Origin: Apodospora peruviana
Lineage: Eukaryota; Ascomycota; Sordariomycetes; Sordariales; Lasiosphaeriaceae
Length of the DNA stretch: 64,000 nucleotides
Assembly (NCBI GenBank): GCA_033439685.1
Contig: JAUEDM010000004.1
Location: forward strand, 1,054,001-1,118,000
Reading direction: 5' to 3'
Shown here: piece after piece, positions 11,843-21,397 of the stretch
Numbering within the stretch: position 1 is the first letter of the stretch
How the letters are laid out: every line of letters begins with the position of its first letter
Made by a program: the position numbers and the translations under genes
Notes under the pieces: model-generated
Told to the model about the DNA's origin: nothing
The model's database searches: none
What the model saw: only the letters and a program-made list of their open reading frames with translations

Positions 11843-14108
11843 CTGTAGTGACGGTGGGATCTGGATAGTTGAAAAAGAGTTCCGTAGTGCTTGTTTCTCG
11901 CCGCTTTGATGACGAGGTATGATGTCTCTTGAGATGACTGATGATGCGTAGTATAACAGATTTACACAGGTTGGCTTAATAAAGTGGGCTTTTGGTTTGG
12001 TGTTTTGGTTTGGTGTTGATTGCAGATCAGGGTTCAATTGGCAGAGAAAAGGTCCAGAACCATCTGCTTTCCGCACCGTCTCTCGCGCTTTTATGCCTTT
12101 ATGACAGTTACTGCAAGTCTAGCTCGTGGGAAGGGCATACGACGAGCATAATTCCCCCTTTCCACACACAATCCACGCCGGTGTGCTTGGGAGGTCTGGA
12201 TGGATACATGGACGTCATGATCGATAATGAACTTACGTCACGGCGGCAGGAAATTTCACCTGACCAACCAACAAAAATTCCATTCTGGCCTTTTCCCTTG
12301 TTACAAGAGGGTGGGAAAGGAAGAAGTGGATGGGATTGGTCAAGCGTCACACACAAACGATATGGCTTCCCGTTGAGGCTGGTGCGCGGGTTAGGTTTGC
12401 AGGATGTCTTCGTCATAACCTCGACGTGATAGGACCCCGGACCTTGTTCCGCCAGTACATGCACGGTGTAGGGTATGTAAGTTGAAATCGATCGATACTT
12501 TGACCGTTTTGCTTGTACTACACCAGTGGTACTCAAACGTTCTCTGGCAGGGAAGCAGGTGGTAGGAAAGAAGTCGTTAAACCCAATCCCTTCAACATAC
12601 TAGCCTTAAGCGATGTAGCTGCATACAGTGATGCTCTCCAACTTAAGTTACCCTAACCCATCGGTTCCCAGCCACATAGTATACTACCCCATGGCTAGCT
12701 TTATCCGTATCAATATATATAATATATATGATATAGTAGAGGAGGTCCCCTCACGAGCTTCAGCGCTGGGGAAAGGAGAAACGAAACTGGAGAACCTGTC
12801 TACGCGAGGTAGGTATGATGTAAAGTCGTACGAATATAGTGTATATGCAGACAATATCTGTACTGTGCATACTCCTCTCATCGTACGAGAAGTTGAGCGT
12901 GAGGTGTGGCTTGACAGGGGGAGACGTGTGGACGGGATATCGGTGTGGCGAAACTCTCATGCAATGATGCCTCACAAAGCCTTTTAAACTTGTTTTCAGG
13001 GAACAGGTGTGGCTTCGAGCATCGAGTGATTTCTCTCTCTCTCGGCCAAGAATCTAAGCTGCTTGTATCCATGTACGGTGGACGTGTGGCGTGCGTGCGT
13101 GTAAATGTGACCCTGCCAACAGTGTCATGCCGTATATCCACTATGTTGAAGAGAAGTCTACCTCATATTCGCCATCAGCTACAACGCAGATGGCGGAATA
13201 TACGTAGATGCCTGCTGTGGCTTGGTAAAGGTATAGAAACGGCAGGTCGTAGTATGGTGTGTGTGGGTGTAATAAGTGGTGAAACGATCTGCACTTCTAC
13301 ACTTACACCCCTTTTCTTTCTTGAGCTCACCTCCCCAGCTTTCTCCGACCCACACCAGCCCTCACCCACACCTCTCCTGAGCCTCTCTCCCCCCCACTGG
13401 GAAACCTGAACTGTGGCTTGTGAGCAAGAACGTCATCTTGGCGTGACCCCCGTCTATGCGCTTTCTCTTACAAGTCTTGAAGTTCAGGCAGGTCTGCCAG
13501 GTCACTCGGTTGAGGAGCAGGCTTTATCGGGGAGACCACCTGAGCGGTCGACTGACTGCCTGACCTCCCCCTCCCCCAGAGCTGATTGCTCGGAAAACCT
13601 GCTTTTTGAGACTCCTAAGACGAGGGGTCCCGTAAAATTAGCTGCTTTGTCCCGACTTCCCGGTCATTCCAACGGTTTGGTAAATCCGTTTTCTAGAACT
13701 TTTTAGTACTCGGTTTCTCGCGTGTTTGCCTCGCGTGGCTGGACTTGTTCTTGATATCACAATTTAATCCACGCCTAAGTCAGATCACCTCGATCGCTTC
13801 CTCGCAACAAAATCTGACTGATCGTGCTCTCCTATCTACCAGTCTCAGCTTCATCAACATTCTAACTAACACCTCCCAAAGATTATGACTTAAACGCCAA
13901 CAAAATGCGCAGGACTTGAATCCTCCCGAGAAAAACCCAACGAGACAATAGGTAGTGCGAGATGCTCTGATCCAAATGCCAACTAACATGCTCCCCGTGC
14001 CAGGTATTTTGCCCTTCCCAAACCACTATTTTACTCCTTCCCCATATGTCAAACGCCAATACACCACTATCAGTCATCGAATACACAAATCTCGCCAAAT
14101 CGTCCCCT
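11799..14108. other. 2.3-kb intergenic region between two DUF3659 genes
   Basis: It holds the promoter and 5' UTR of the 967-residue gene and the 3' flank of the 329-residue gene. Several short frames exist, but none has splice signals joining it to another or a recognisable motif. I see no further gene. Confidence 0.35.
11809..11841. repeat. GTT microsatellite
   Basis: About eleven GTT units (AAC on the minus strand) just upstream of the start codon of the DUF3659 gene, so probably in its 5' UTR. Confidence 0.85.
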
Positions 14109-15098
14109 CTATGAAAACGAGATGTTCGGCCGAACCTGTTGCCCGCCAAACACCGTGGGAATCCGAATGGTCAACTGGATGCCCTCCGTCGTCGATTTGA
14201 CGTCCAGGAAGATATCCGACGGACTCTCCCCGGGGTTCTCTTTCCTCCACGCTTGTGCGTTCTCTCTCCTTTCTTCTTCCGTCCTCCTGGGCGGTCTCGG
14301 CTGTTCCTGTTCTTCGCTGGCCTGCGGGGGCAGCGAAGACGACCGCGGAGGAGGCTGCGGTGGCTCCTGCTGCTCAGCTCGACGACTCTCAGGTGCTCTC
14401 TTTCCCTCGCGTGCCTTCTCTTGTTCGCGCGAATCCCGTTCTTCCTTCTCCTTGCGGTGAAGGGGATTGTTGTTGTCGTGGAACTTGCCCACAACATTTC
14501 CTCCCGCGTCGAGGATATTTCCCAGGTGATCCACCATCAAAGAGGCATTACTTCTGCCCATGATCTCGAACAAGCTCCTCGGTTGTGATCCCGGAGACAG
14601 TGGAGCGCTGCCGCTACCCTTCCGCTCGATTTCGATGTCGGCGACATACCCTAGGAGCTCGCCGTCGTCGCCAAGGATATCTCCTTGACGATTCGAGACA
14701 TGTCGGCCAACTATCGACGGAAGATCACCGCCAGCATGGGCCAGTACCTGGCCGGTCTTGTCATCTACGATGTCCCCGTACTCGTCCACTGGCTTGCCTA
14801 GGAGAAATGACCCGACGAATGGCGGGAGCTTTGGTCGTCCGGGCTGGCTGGTCCCGATTCCAGGTGAGATAGGTGGTATGCTGCCTATCTTTGGGATTGG
14901 TGCAACGTAGGCGGGTTCTCCGGGCTTCGTTATCTTCCTTTCTGGCACTGCTTGCTGCTGTGAATTCGTCTCACCAGAGGCGACTTCCGTATCGCTTCTC
15001 GCATCCTCTGGCTCTAGCTCTGGCTGGACTATCTTTTCCCGCACATGACTGACGCCTGGAGTCGAAGCTTGCTGTTCTGACTCTGGTTCAGATGTCAT
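14109..15098 (-). CDS. Second DUF3659 (LEA-like) protein, smaller paralogue
   Basis: Single exon of 329 residues if ATG 15098 (protein start M-T-S-E-P-E-S) is used. The frame stays open to 15284, so a 391-residue form with an unremarkable N-terminus is possible; I prefer 15098 because the acidic, disordered N-terminus resembles that of the large paralogue. Residues about 95-215 contain DUF3659-type half-repeats such as G-K-P-V-D-E-Y-G-D-I-V-D and G-R-H-V-S-N-R-Q-G-D-I-L-G, then one degenerate copy around D-H-L-G-N-I-L-D-A-G-G-N-V-V-G-K. A charged region rich in R, E and P follows. The last 35 residues form a predicted beta-type block (D-I-F-L-D-V-K ... I-Q-L-T-I-R-I-P) that faintly recalls the shared C-terminal block of the two genes downstream. 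Function is unknown. Confidence 0.8.
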   Translation of the reverse strand: MTSEPESEQQASTPGVSHVREKIVQPELEPEDARSDTEVASGETNSQQQAVPERKITKPGEPAYVAPIPKIGSIPPISPGIGTSQPGRPKLPPFVGSFLLGKPVDEYGDIVDDKTGQVLAHAGGDLPSIVGRHVSNRQGDILGDDGELLGYVADIEIERKGSGSAPLSPGSQPRSLFEIMGRSNASLMVDHLGNILDAGGNVVGKFHDNNNPLHRKEKEERDSREQEKAREGKRAPESRRAEQQEPPQPPPRSSSLPPQASEEQEQPRPPRRTEEERRENAQAWRKENPGESPSDIFLDVKSTTEGIQLTIRIPTVFGGQQVRPNISFS

Positions 15099-17737
15099 GC
15101 TGTCAAGTTGCCGACTGTCGAATGGTTTTCGGATTTTACTTGATGTGCTAGTTGTCTTGAATGAGCTCCGCCGTGAGCTGGGCAAAAATTGCGAAAACCT
15201 GTCTAGAACCATGAATCTCTGAGAGCTCCAGTAGTCCGCAAGGACAAGCGGAGCAGCTATCTCGCAAAATTGAACTATCGGCACGTAGTCGGCGCGCCAG
15301 CAAAATAAAGAGGCTGAACTCGCGTCTCACTCTGTAGCTGTGAGCGGCAAGCTCCGTGCGGTGGGACGGGCAGAGCAAAGGGTCCGGTAAAATGAAGAAT
15401 ACGTCACAGGACAGGGGTTGAAACCAATGCTGATCGCGTAATTATTAACTTTAGTTAACCGGCATTAGCGAGTCTTTGAAGGTCGAGACCTGGCGATTCA
15501 TAGTGGAATAAGTTGAAGAAGGAAGCTTCGTTGAAGTGCGGTCAGTATGGTCGATCCAGCGTCCGTAACGGTGGGATGCCCGCGCACATATTCCCAAAGA
15601 AAATGACATCACAGAGCGCCAACCCCTTGTTTCGTGTGGATGACTTTTGTTGGATGGGGGGTACGCGTGTTGTCGCTGTTGTGGCTGGACGGGCACACGC
15701 CCTAGCTGTCGAGCGGGCCGACATGCTGCACAAACCGGATGATTGGTTAAGGTAGTTGTGGTATTCGTATGGTGGTTGTCGCTTGAATGCTGGGAGCTGA
15801 AGAATAGCTCCAGGCTCTCGGAGACTCTCAGACTTTGTCACTTGAGCAGCCAATGGACCCCATCGCGGGTGATCGGGAGCAGGAGAATGACATGACGGGC
15901 AACTGGCCGCAGCGCCTGGAGACGGCCGCAGCCAAGGGCCTCAGGATTTTAGGTTGTGGGTCGCCGTTGAGAAACCGGTTTTTGTCGCTCACTTCCCAGT
16001 TCTCACTAGCTAGGCAGGATGGAGGCTATTAGTAACCCACGACATTGGTCCTGGTCTGATTTGGACCCTTCTACTGTGCCTCCTTGGCCGGCAGGGCAAA
16101 GGTTCCATGATTGCGACTCCGCTGTGGTATCCCGTATGGAAGCGTCCATCGTTTCTGAAAGTCTTCCAACGATGCTACTGATCTGATCGCCATCGTCCCC
16201 AGATCTCATAGTGTAAGCTTAAATTCGATAGTGTCCATTGGATCGCGAGGAGGGGTTTGGTGGCTTGATTGTGTGCAACAATGCAGTGGTACTCCGTAGT
16301 GTACCGGTAGCATCCCGTGGTCCCTGAAAGACTTAACTCGACGACGTTCGAGTTCCCGAACCCGACTCGGCTGTCAGCATTGAGTGGCAGGCGCTATTCA
16401 ACTGAACCGTCAAGGCGAACAAGGATGTCGAGTTACTCAACATGCTGCGAGCCAAGAAGAATGACTGATGGGAAGCACAAACCTCTTGACATTTCCAAAC
16501 ATTCTGCATTTGGGCACAAAAATGACTCGGATATGTATGAACGTGGTCAAGTCCATCGCCCTGTCGTCCGCCGTGAAAGACTGCTGGAACCTGGAATTGA
16601 GACCTTGGAAGTCGTCGCCTGGAAAGACGGAGCCGGCCCGAGGGCTCATAGCTGACTGCCCAGGACCACTTTGGTGCCATTTCGGGTGTCTTGCATGCGA
16701 TGTACGGTTTGCGCTGCAGAATATTCCGATGGATGGCTGGCGGACCCGGATTTCCGAAATTTGGGCTTGCAGTTGCAGTTGCATTTGCGAGAAGCGAAAC
16801 TCGTGAATTCTTTCCAAGTCCAGTATTGGTCAAGTTGTCAACGAGGGAAGGACGGAGAGAGGAAGGTCCGTCGTTCCGTCATTGTCATTGCCTGATGAAG
16901 GGCTCGCTAGCGGCGTTTTCCCTAGCCGAAGCCTGTCCTTAAACGGCAACTAACACCTGCCACGCATCCTTCCCTCAACATCCACCGTCGACTCTCCATT
17001 TCACCGGACACCTCGACACTTCGCTTTATTAGCATTCTGGGGCCGTTGATCAGAGATCCACCCTCGTGGGCACGAGAACAGTTCAACTTCACCCAGTTTC
17101 TATTGATTGATGCGCGCAAGCCCAAGACTCGTACCAAAAAATGCAATTAAAAGATTATCCTACACAAGTACAGACGCCGACGAGATCTGTGCATGCCAGA
17201 TCGACATCGCTTAATATATGAAACCCCATTTCGCCAGACCCGAGTAAAACAACAAAAACCTAACCCAACGCGCCCACCCCACCCGATAACAGGTACAGGT
17301 ACCCAGGAAACCGCCCAGTTCCCGCAGACATGGAGGTCCCGCCGGAACTCAGTAAAGAGAATCTAGTTGCTTCAGTTCCTAAGGAATTAGCCCCATGTCT
17401 TCCTGATCGGGTCCAATGTTTTCTCTGAGTGGGCAATAACAAAGCTGGCGCGCACAGCTTCCCATCCCATCCCGCAATCCTCCCACCATAACAACAACGG
17501 CAACAACGACGACGACTCGGCTCTTCTTAAGATATCTCTTGCTCAAGTTTCTCTACATCGACCTTTAGCCCAGGTAAGAAACATGACAGGATATGAGACT
17601 TCAGGGAAAGACAACAAACGAGGTTCTACTAAAGGCTGAAACCTGCGTCGGCATTTTTTGGGAGTATGGGGGAGTTTTGTTTGCGCCGGTTTACATGAAA
17701 GGGGAAAAGGGATCTAAAAGCAAACGAGATGCAAGAC
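15099..17737. other. 2.6-kb intergenic region
   Basis: No gene that I can support. The longest frames (166 and 126 residues, minus strand, 16.3-16.8 kb) overlap each other and open frames on the plus strand, and none has recognisable domains. The part from 17.25 to 17.6 kb is rich in AAC/GAC triplets. Confidence 0.35.
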
Positions 17738-18127
17738 TTACAAGAGTGCGAGCTCAAGATCACCATGAATCTTTGCCTTGAGAGTGATCTCAATATCGAG
17801 GTTGAGGTCGAGCCTCAGACGGAGAGTATCGCTCTTGCCGCCACCCTTCTCGCCTTGTTGTTGGACGGCACCTCCGGCGATGCCGCCTAGTGCTCCGGTT
17901 GCACCGTTGACGAGGCCGCCCGCCGTGTTCTGAACGCTGTCGAGAGCGAGGTTGTCCAGAGGACCGCCGCCGCCCTGGAGAAGACCGCCGCCGCCCTGCT
18001 TCTTTTGCTGGCGTCTCCGCGGTGGAGGAACGTACTCCTCAGCGGACTCCTCGCCGTCGGACTCGTAGACCTGCTTCTGCTGCCTCTTGGGCTTCTTCTC
18101 ACGATCGGAGCTGCTTCGGGACGCCAT
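17738..18127 (-). CDS. Small Gly-rich protein with conserved RLDLNL...HGDL C-terminal block
   Basis: A frame of 129 residues from ATG 18127 (M-A-S-R-S-S-S-D). The N-terminal third is basic and acidic by turns with a run of R, K and Q. The middle is Gly-rich with small hydrophobic residues (about 60-95). The last 28 residues are the block R-L-R-L-D-L-N-L-D-I-E-I-T-L-K-A then K-I-H-G-D-L-E-L-A-L-L. The gene at 20402 has nearly the same block, while the rest of the two proteins is unrelated low complexity. The TAA stop lies within a perfect GTAAGT donor, so the last Leu codon could instead be spliced to a further exon; I cannot fix an acceptor. The alternating hydrophobic pattern suggests beta strands. 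I do not know a function for this family. Confidence 0.72.
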   Translation of the reverse strand: MASRSSSDREKKPKRQQKQVYESDGEESAEEYVPPPRRRQQKKQGGGGLLQGGGGPLDNLALDSVQNTAGGLVNGATGALGGIAGGAVQQQGEKGGGKSDTLRLRLDLNLDIEITLKAKIHGDLELALL

Positions 18128-18866
18128 TGTGCGTGGTGATGGTGGATATGAGACTAGTGATAGAGGAGGCAGGCACAAAGAAAGCGCTGTATACGACTGC
18201 TAACTGGGCTGAAGATCTGGGGTATGATTGAGTTGCAAATCTTCGGGGTCCTCGGAGGCTTGAGATGGCATGCTCTTAAAGGCCACCGAAGATACGGCAA
18301 GCTAGGAGACGGCACCGAAAACAGGGTTCACACCAGGATGAAGTCATCGGCCGCCGAGACTGGTGAGTCTGTGACCACTGGTGTGCTGCAAAGGAATGCA
18401 TAACACAAACTGATTTCCCGGATGCCGCCACACCCTCCACTCCCTCAGCTGTTCATCCAATCATGAAATCTCACAGGCAGAACTGACCGTTCACATAACG
18501 TTGTCTTGGACAAGGCAAGACGGTCGGAGATGACTCGAGGACAGGGTTACACGTTGTTTCTGTCTACCTTAACTGAAGAAGGTACCTGGGTACATGATTA
18601 CGATCGGCAGTGTCTTGATTCTCTGCCGCCTTCCCACCTTTTCATGCCAAGAACTTGAACGAGAAACCGGGGCTAACGCCAATGAAGACAAAGCAAACTG
18701 AAGCAAAACCCCCCTTTCAACACGCCCTTCTACGGATTACATCTCCTTCCTTTTTCATCAGCCACAGCCGAGCGTTTCGTCGGTTACCATCGTGACCTGC
18801 TAAACAACAAAAGAAAGCACTACCAAGCCACCATCACCAGCCGGCTTAATCCTATAGCCGCCAATT
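18128..18866. other. Intergenic region
   Basis: About 740 bp between two minus-strand genes: promoter of the 18127 gene and 3' flank of the 19652 gene. No further gene seen. Confidence 0.35.
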
Positions 18867-19652
18867 TCAGCCCTCCTTCTTTACGTACTGGCTCTTCATG
18901 CCCAGCTGCATTTGTCGACGCAGCAGGATAGGAACCCACTTTAACGGACGACGGCGGGGTTCATCCTCTTCCTCGCTCTCGCCCAATTCACTGCTTGAAA
19001 CATCCTCTCCGCTGTTCCGGATGCTCCCATTTCGATCCCATGCGACCGCCCATTTATTGTTTTCCAGCTGAACTGCCACAAACTGCGAGTTATCCTTCTC
19101 GAGCGTCAGCCACTCCTCATCATCGGTCCAGTACCACGGCCCAATGACATGGCCGCCCAAGGTCTCCTGCCTTCCCCCGTGGCGCACCAGGTGACTGTCC
19201 TTGTCGACAAATATCCAATTCAGCATGGGCGGGTCGTCCGCTATTGTGCTCACCATCCCCAGCTTCTGTTCTTCGGACGGGTACATGAAATAGTACCCCG
19301 TGAACTTGTGGCCGGGCACGGGGAAGGCTGGATGATCGATCCAGAGCTGTCAACATTCTGTTAGCTTTCAAAGACCAGTCTGATGTCATTCTGTCTTGTT
19401 GCTGGAAGACAAGGTGTGACTTGTGTGGTGTGGTGAGTCTGTGATAGGGGGTGGGTGGGCTCTTCTCACCTTTCCATCTTTCAGCACGATCCAACACTCC
19501 ACCGGCCGTTTTCCATCAAGCGAAACGGTAGTTGTCATGTGGAACTTGGCCTTCTCCTTTGCAGCAGCGTTCGCTTTCTTCTGTGCACTCAGTGCCTCGC
19601 AGACCCCTATCGTGGTGGGGATCCCCGCGATCACAAGTAGGCCGATCACCAT
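18867..19652 (-). CDS. Conserved fungal single-pass membrane protein, function unknown
   Basis: Two exons, 19652-19470 and 19346-18867, encode 220 residues. The 123-bp phase-0 intron (donor GTGAGA, acceptor ACAG) joins L-K-D-G-K to L-W-I-D-H-P-A-F-P. Residues 1-22 form a hydrophobic anchor (M-V-I-G-L-L-V-I-A-G-I-P). An Ala/Lys-rich linker follows, then a globular part with blocks G-H-K-F-T-G-Y-Y-F-M-Y-P, D-D-P-P-M-L-N-W-I-F-V-D-K-D and G-P-W-Y-W-T-D-D-E-E-W-L-T. It ends in an acidic stretch and a basic tail. From memory, similar proteins with the same D-E-P-P-M-L-N-W-[IV]-[YF]-[VA]-D core are widespread in filamentous ascomycetes and remain uncharacterised. ATG 19652 has a good context, but an acceptor-like CAG lies 27 bp upstream in frame, so an extra 5' exon is possible. 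It is head-to-head with the gene at 20402. Confidence 0.82.
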
Positions 19653-20401
19653 GGTCGTCGTGGTTGCTCGTGGAGCCTGTGAGAAGAAGTGAAATCGATA
19701 TAATCTCTCAGTGGACCCAAGATTTGCTGGACTTCGAAATAGGTAGGCTTCAGAGGTCGTTTATCGTGGTATGGTCTTTCCTCTTCGTCATATACCCTAA
19801 TCATCCTCCCTCCGTTTCTAACCGGCAACCTAACGGTCGAGATGATCTTATCCATTCACACCCCTATCCAACCCCCCCCCCCTCCCCCACTTCCCTGATC
19901 GATGTCATCTAATGCACCTAAGGCTGCTCTGAGGGCCCTATCCCAACAGATCCAAAAGCTTGTTTCATGTTCAGCCGCTGATTAGTCCCGCTGGCAACCC
20001 ATCCCGTGCAGCATTAACGTCATCCCCTCCAAAGCAACCGCATGCCCGAGTGGGACATGGTCTAGGGGCGGGTTGAGGACAAAGTCAGAAAACCTGTTAT
20101 CGGATTTAGGCCAGCCATTCTCCAACATGTCGTCACTCCTCGAAATTGTGCGACGGAAGCAGTGCAGCCGGAAAGCGTGTTTTCCAACAAAGTATGATTG
20201 CATAAGGGTCCAAAAGGACCCTTGGGCGATCTTGGAGCCCTGCTTGAAGGGTGTCTTTTAAACCACCGCATCACTATCCCACCCAAGCATCTTGTCTATC
20301 CAAACTTTGCTTAAGTCCCCCAAACAAAGTCTTACTTCAGTGTGATGCCCAAAAGAGGTTCAAAAAACAAGAACAAAAATAAAACAAACAATCAGACCAA
20401 C
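19653..20401. promoter_or_regulatory. Divergent promoter region
   Basis: About 750 bp separate the start codons of the membrane-protein gene (minus) and the RLDLNL-block gene (plus), so both promoters lie here. It includes a C-rich run near 19877. No specific binding site is claimed. Confidence 0.5.
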
Positions 20402-21397
20402 ATGGCCTCATCTGTAAGTGTCTGTCCCTCAAGTGAAACCGGGCGAAGTCTCACCACAAAACAGCAGAAGACCAACGACCAGCTTCCAAAGCCGGAAGAA
20501 GACAAAAAGGTTGAGCAGCCGGAGCAACAAGAGGACCTGGTGCATGCGGTGCCACCGACCACCGAAGAGAATAATGACGCCGAAGCCCAAGCCATCAACA
20601 ACGAGCAGCATGAAGATGACTACGACGGCGCTGAGGGAGAGGAACATGACGAGGAGGATGTAGACGGTGAGAACCAACAAGTTTTTGATGAGGACTACCA
20701 AGACGACGAGCCGTACTACGACGAGCAAGAAGAAGAAGAACAAGAAGCTGAACCTGAAGCCCCCGCGCCTGCAGAAGAAGAAGAAGAGGAGGAACAACAA
20801 CCCGAACCGGAACCGCAACCCGAGCGCCAGAAGGAGAAAGCTGACGCCAGCAGCACGCCCGCGTCGTCGCAGCCCGCCACGCCAAAGGATGAGGAGAAAC
20901 CTCAGCCAAAGTGGATGAAGGAGAAGAAGGAGACCAAGAATCGCGAGGTCGCCCCGCCCGCCAACAAGAAGAAGAGCAGCAGCGGCAAGAAGTCGCGACG
21001 TAGGCGGTACTATTCTTCCGACGAGGATGAGGATGACGACGAGGAGAATGGTGGTATGTCGTACCGCCAGCAGCAGCAGATGCTCTACCAGCAGCAGCAG
21101 CAACAGATGGCGATGCAGCAGCAACAAGCAAAGGGCGACAGCGGCGGCAAGAACCCGCTCAAGCTGCGGCTGGACTTGAATCTCGAGATCGAGATTGAGC
21201 TCAAGGCGCATATTCATGGTGACTTGACGCTTGCTTTACTGTACGTGATGATCCACTTTCTTTGCTACCCTGCCATTTTTACATCTTTTTCTCTTTTTTC
21301 CATATCTACCAACAGCTTCTACCCGGGCAAGTCAGTCAGTTGCTGCCTTTTTTTCGGTCCCTTGCCTATTTGGCTTCGTCCATCCACTCGCGAGTGA
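20402..21397 (+). CDS. Acidic, Q-rich disordered protein with conserved RLDLNL...HGDL C-terminal block
   Basis: Starts at ATG 20402 (M-A-S-S). A canonical 54-bp intron, 20414-20467 (GTAAGT to CAG), is probable, although its length is a multiple of three and the frame is open through it. The frame also continues upstream to ATG 20342, which would add 20 residues. The body is rich in E, D, Q and P, then basic (K-S-R-R-R-R-Y-Y), then Q-rich, and is surely disordered. It ends in K-L-R-L-D-L-N-L-E-I-E-I-E-L-K-A then H-I-H-G-D-L-T-L-A-L-L, matching the gene at 18127. A GTACGT donor at 21241 lies in the same codon position after L-A-L as the GTAAGT of that gene. The likely 75-bp intron (21241-21315) would replace the read-through residues by F-Y-P-G-K before the stop at 21397. 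Function unknown. Confidence 0.75.
   Translation: MASSVSVCPSSETGRSLTTKQQKTNDQLPKPEEDKKVEQPEQQEDLVHAVPPTTEENNDAEAQAINNEQHEDDYDGAEGEEHDEEDVDGENQQVFDEDYQDDEPYYDEQEEEEQEAEPEAPAPAEEEEEEEQQPEPEPQPERQKEKADASSTPASSQPATPKDEEKPQPKWMKEKKETKNREVAPPANKKKSSSGKKSRRRRYYSSDEDEDDDEENGGMSYRQQQQMLYQQQQQQMAMQQQQAKGDSGGKNPLKLRLDLNLEIEIELKAHIHGDLTLALLYVMIHFLCYPAIFTSFSLFSISTNSFYPGKSVSCCLFFGPLPIWLRPSTRE

Noticed and set aside
13861..13960. Possible small structured RNA with a B-box-like GGACTTGAATCC
   Set aside because: No acceptor stem or cloverleaf could be drawn around it.
16333..16833. Frame of 166 residues on the minus strand
   Set aside because: Overlapped by open frames on both strands, no domain and no codon pattern typical of the neighbours.
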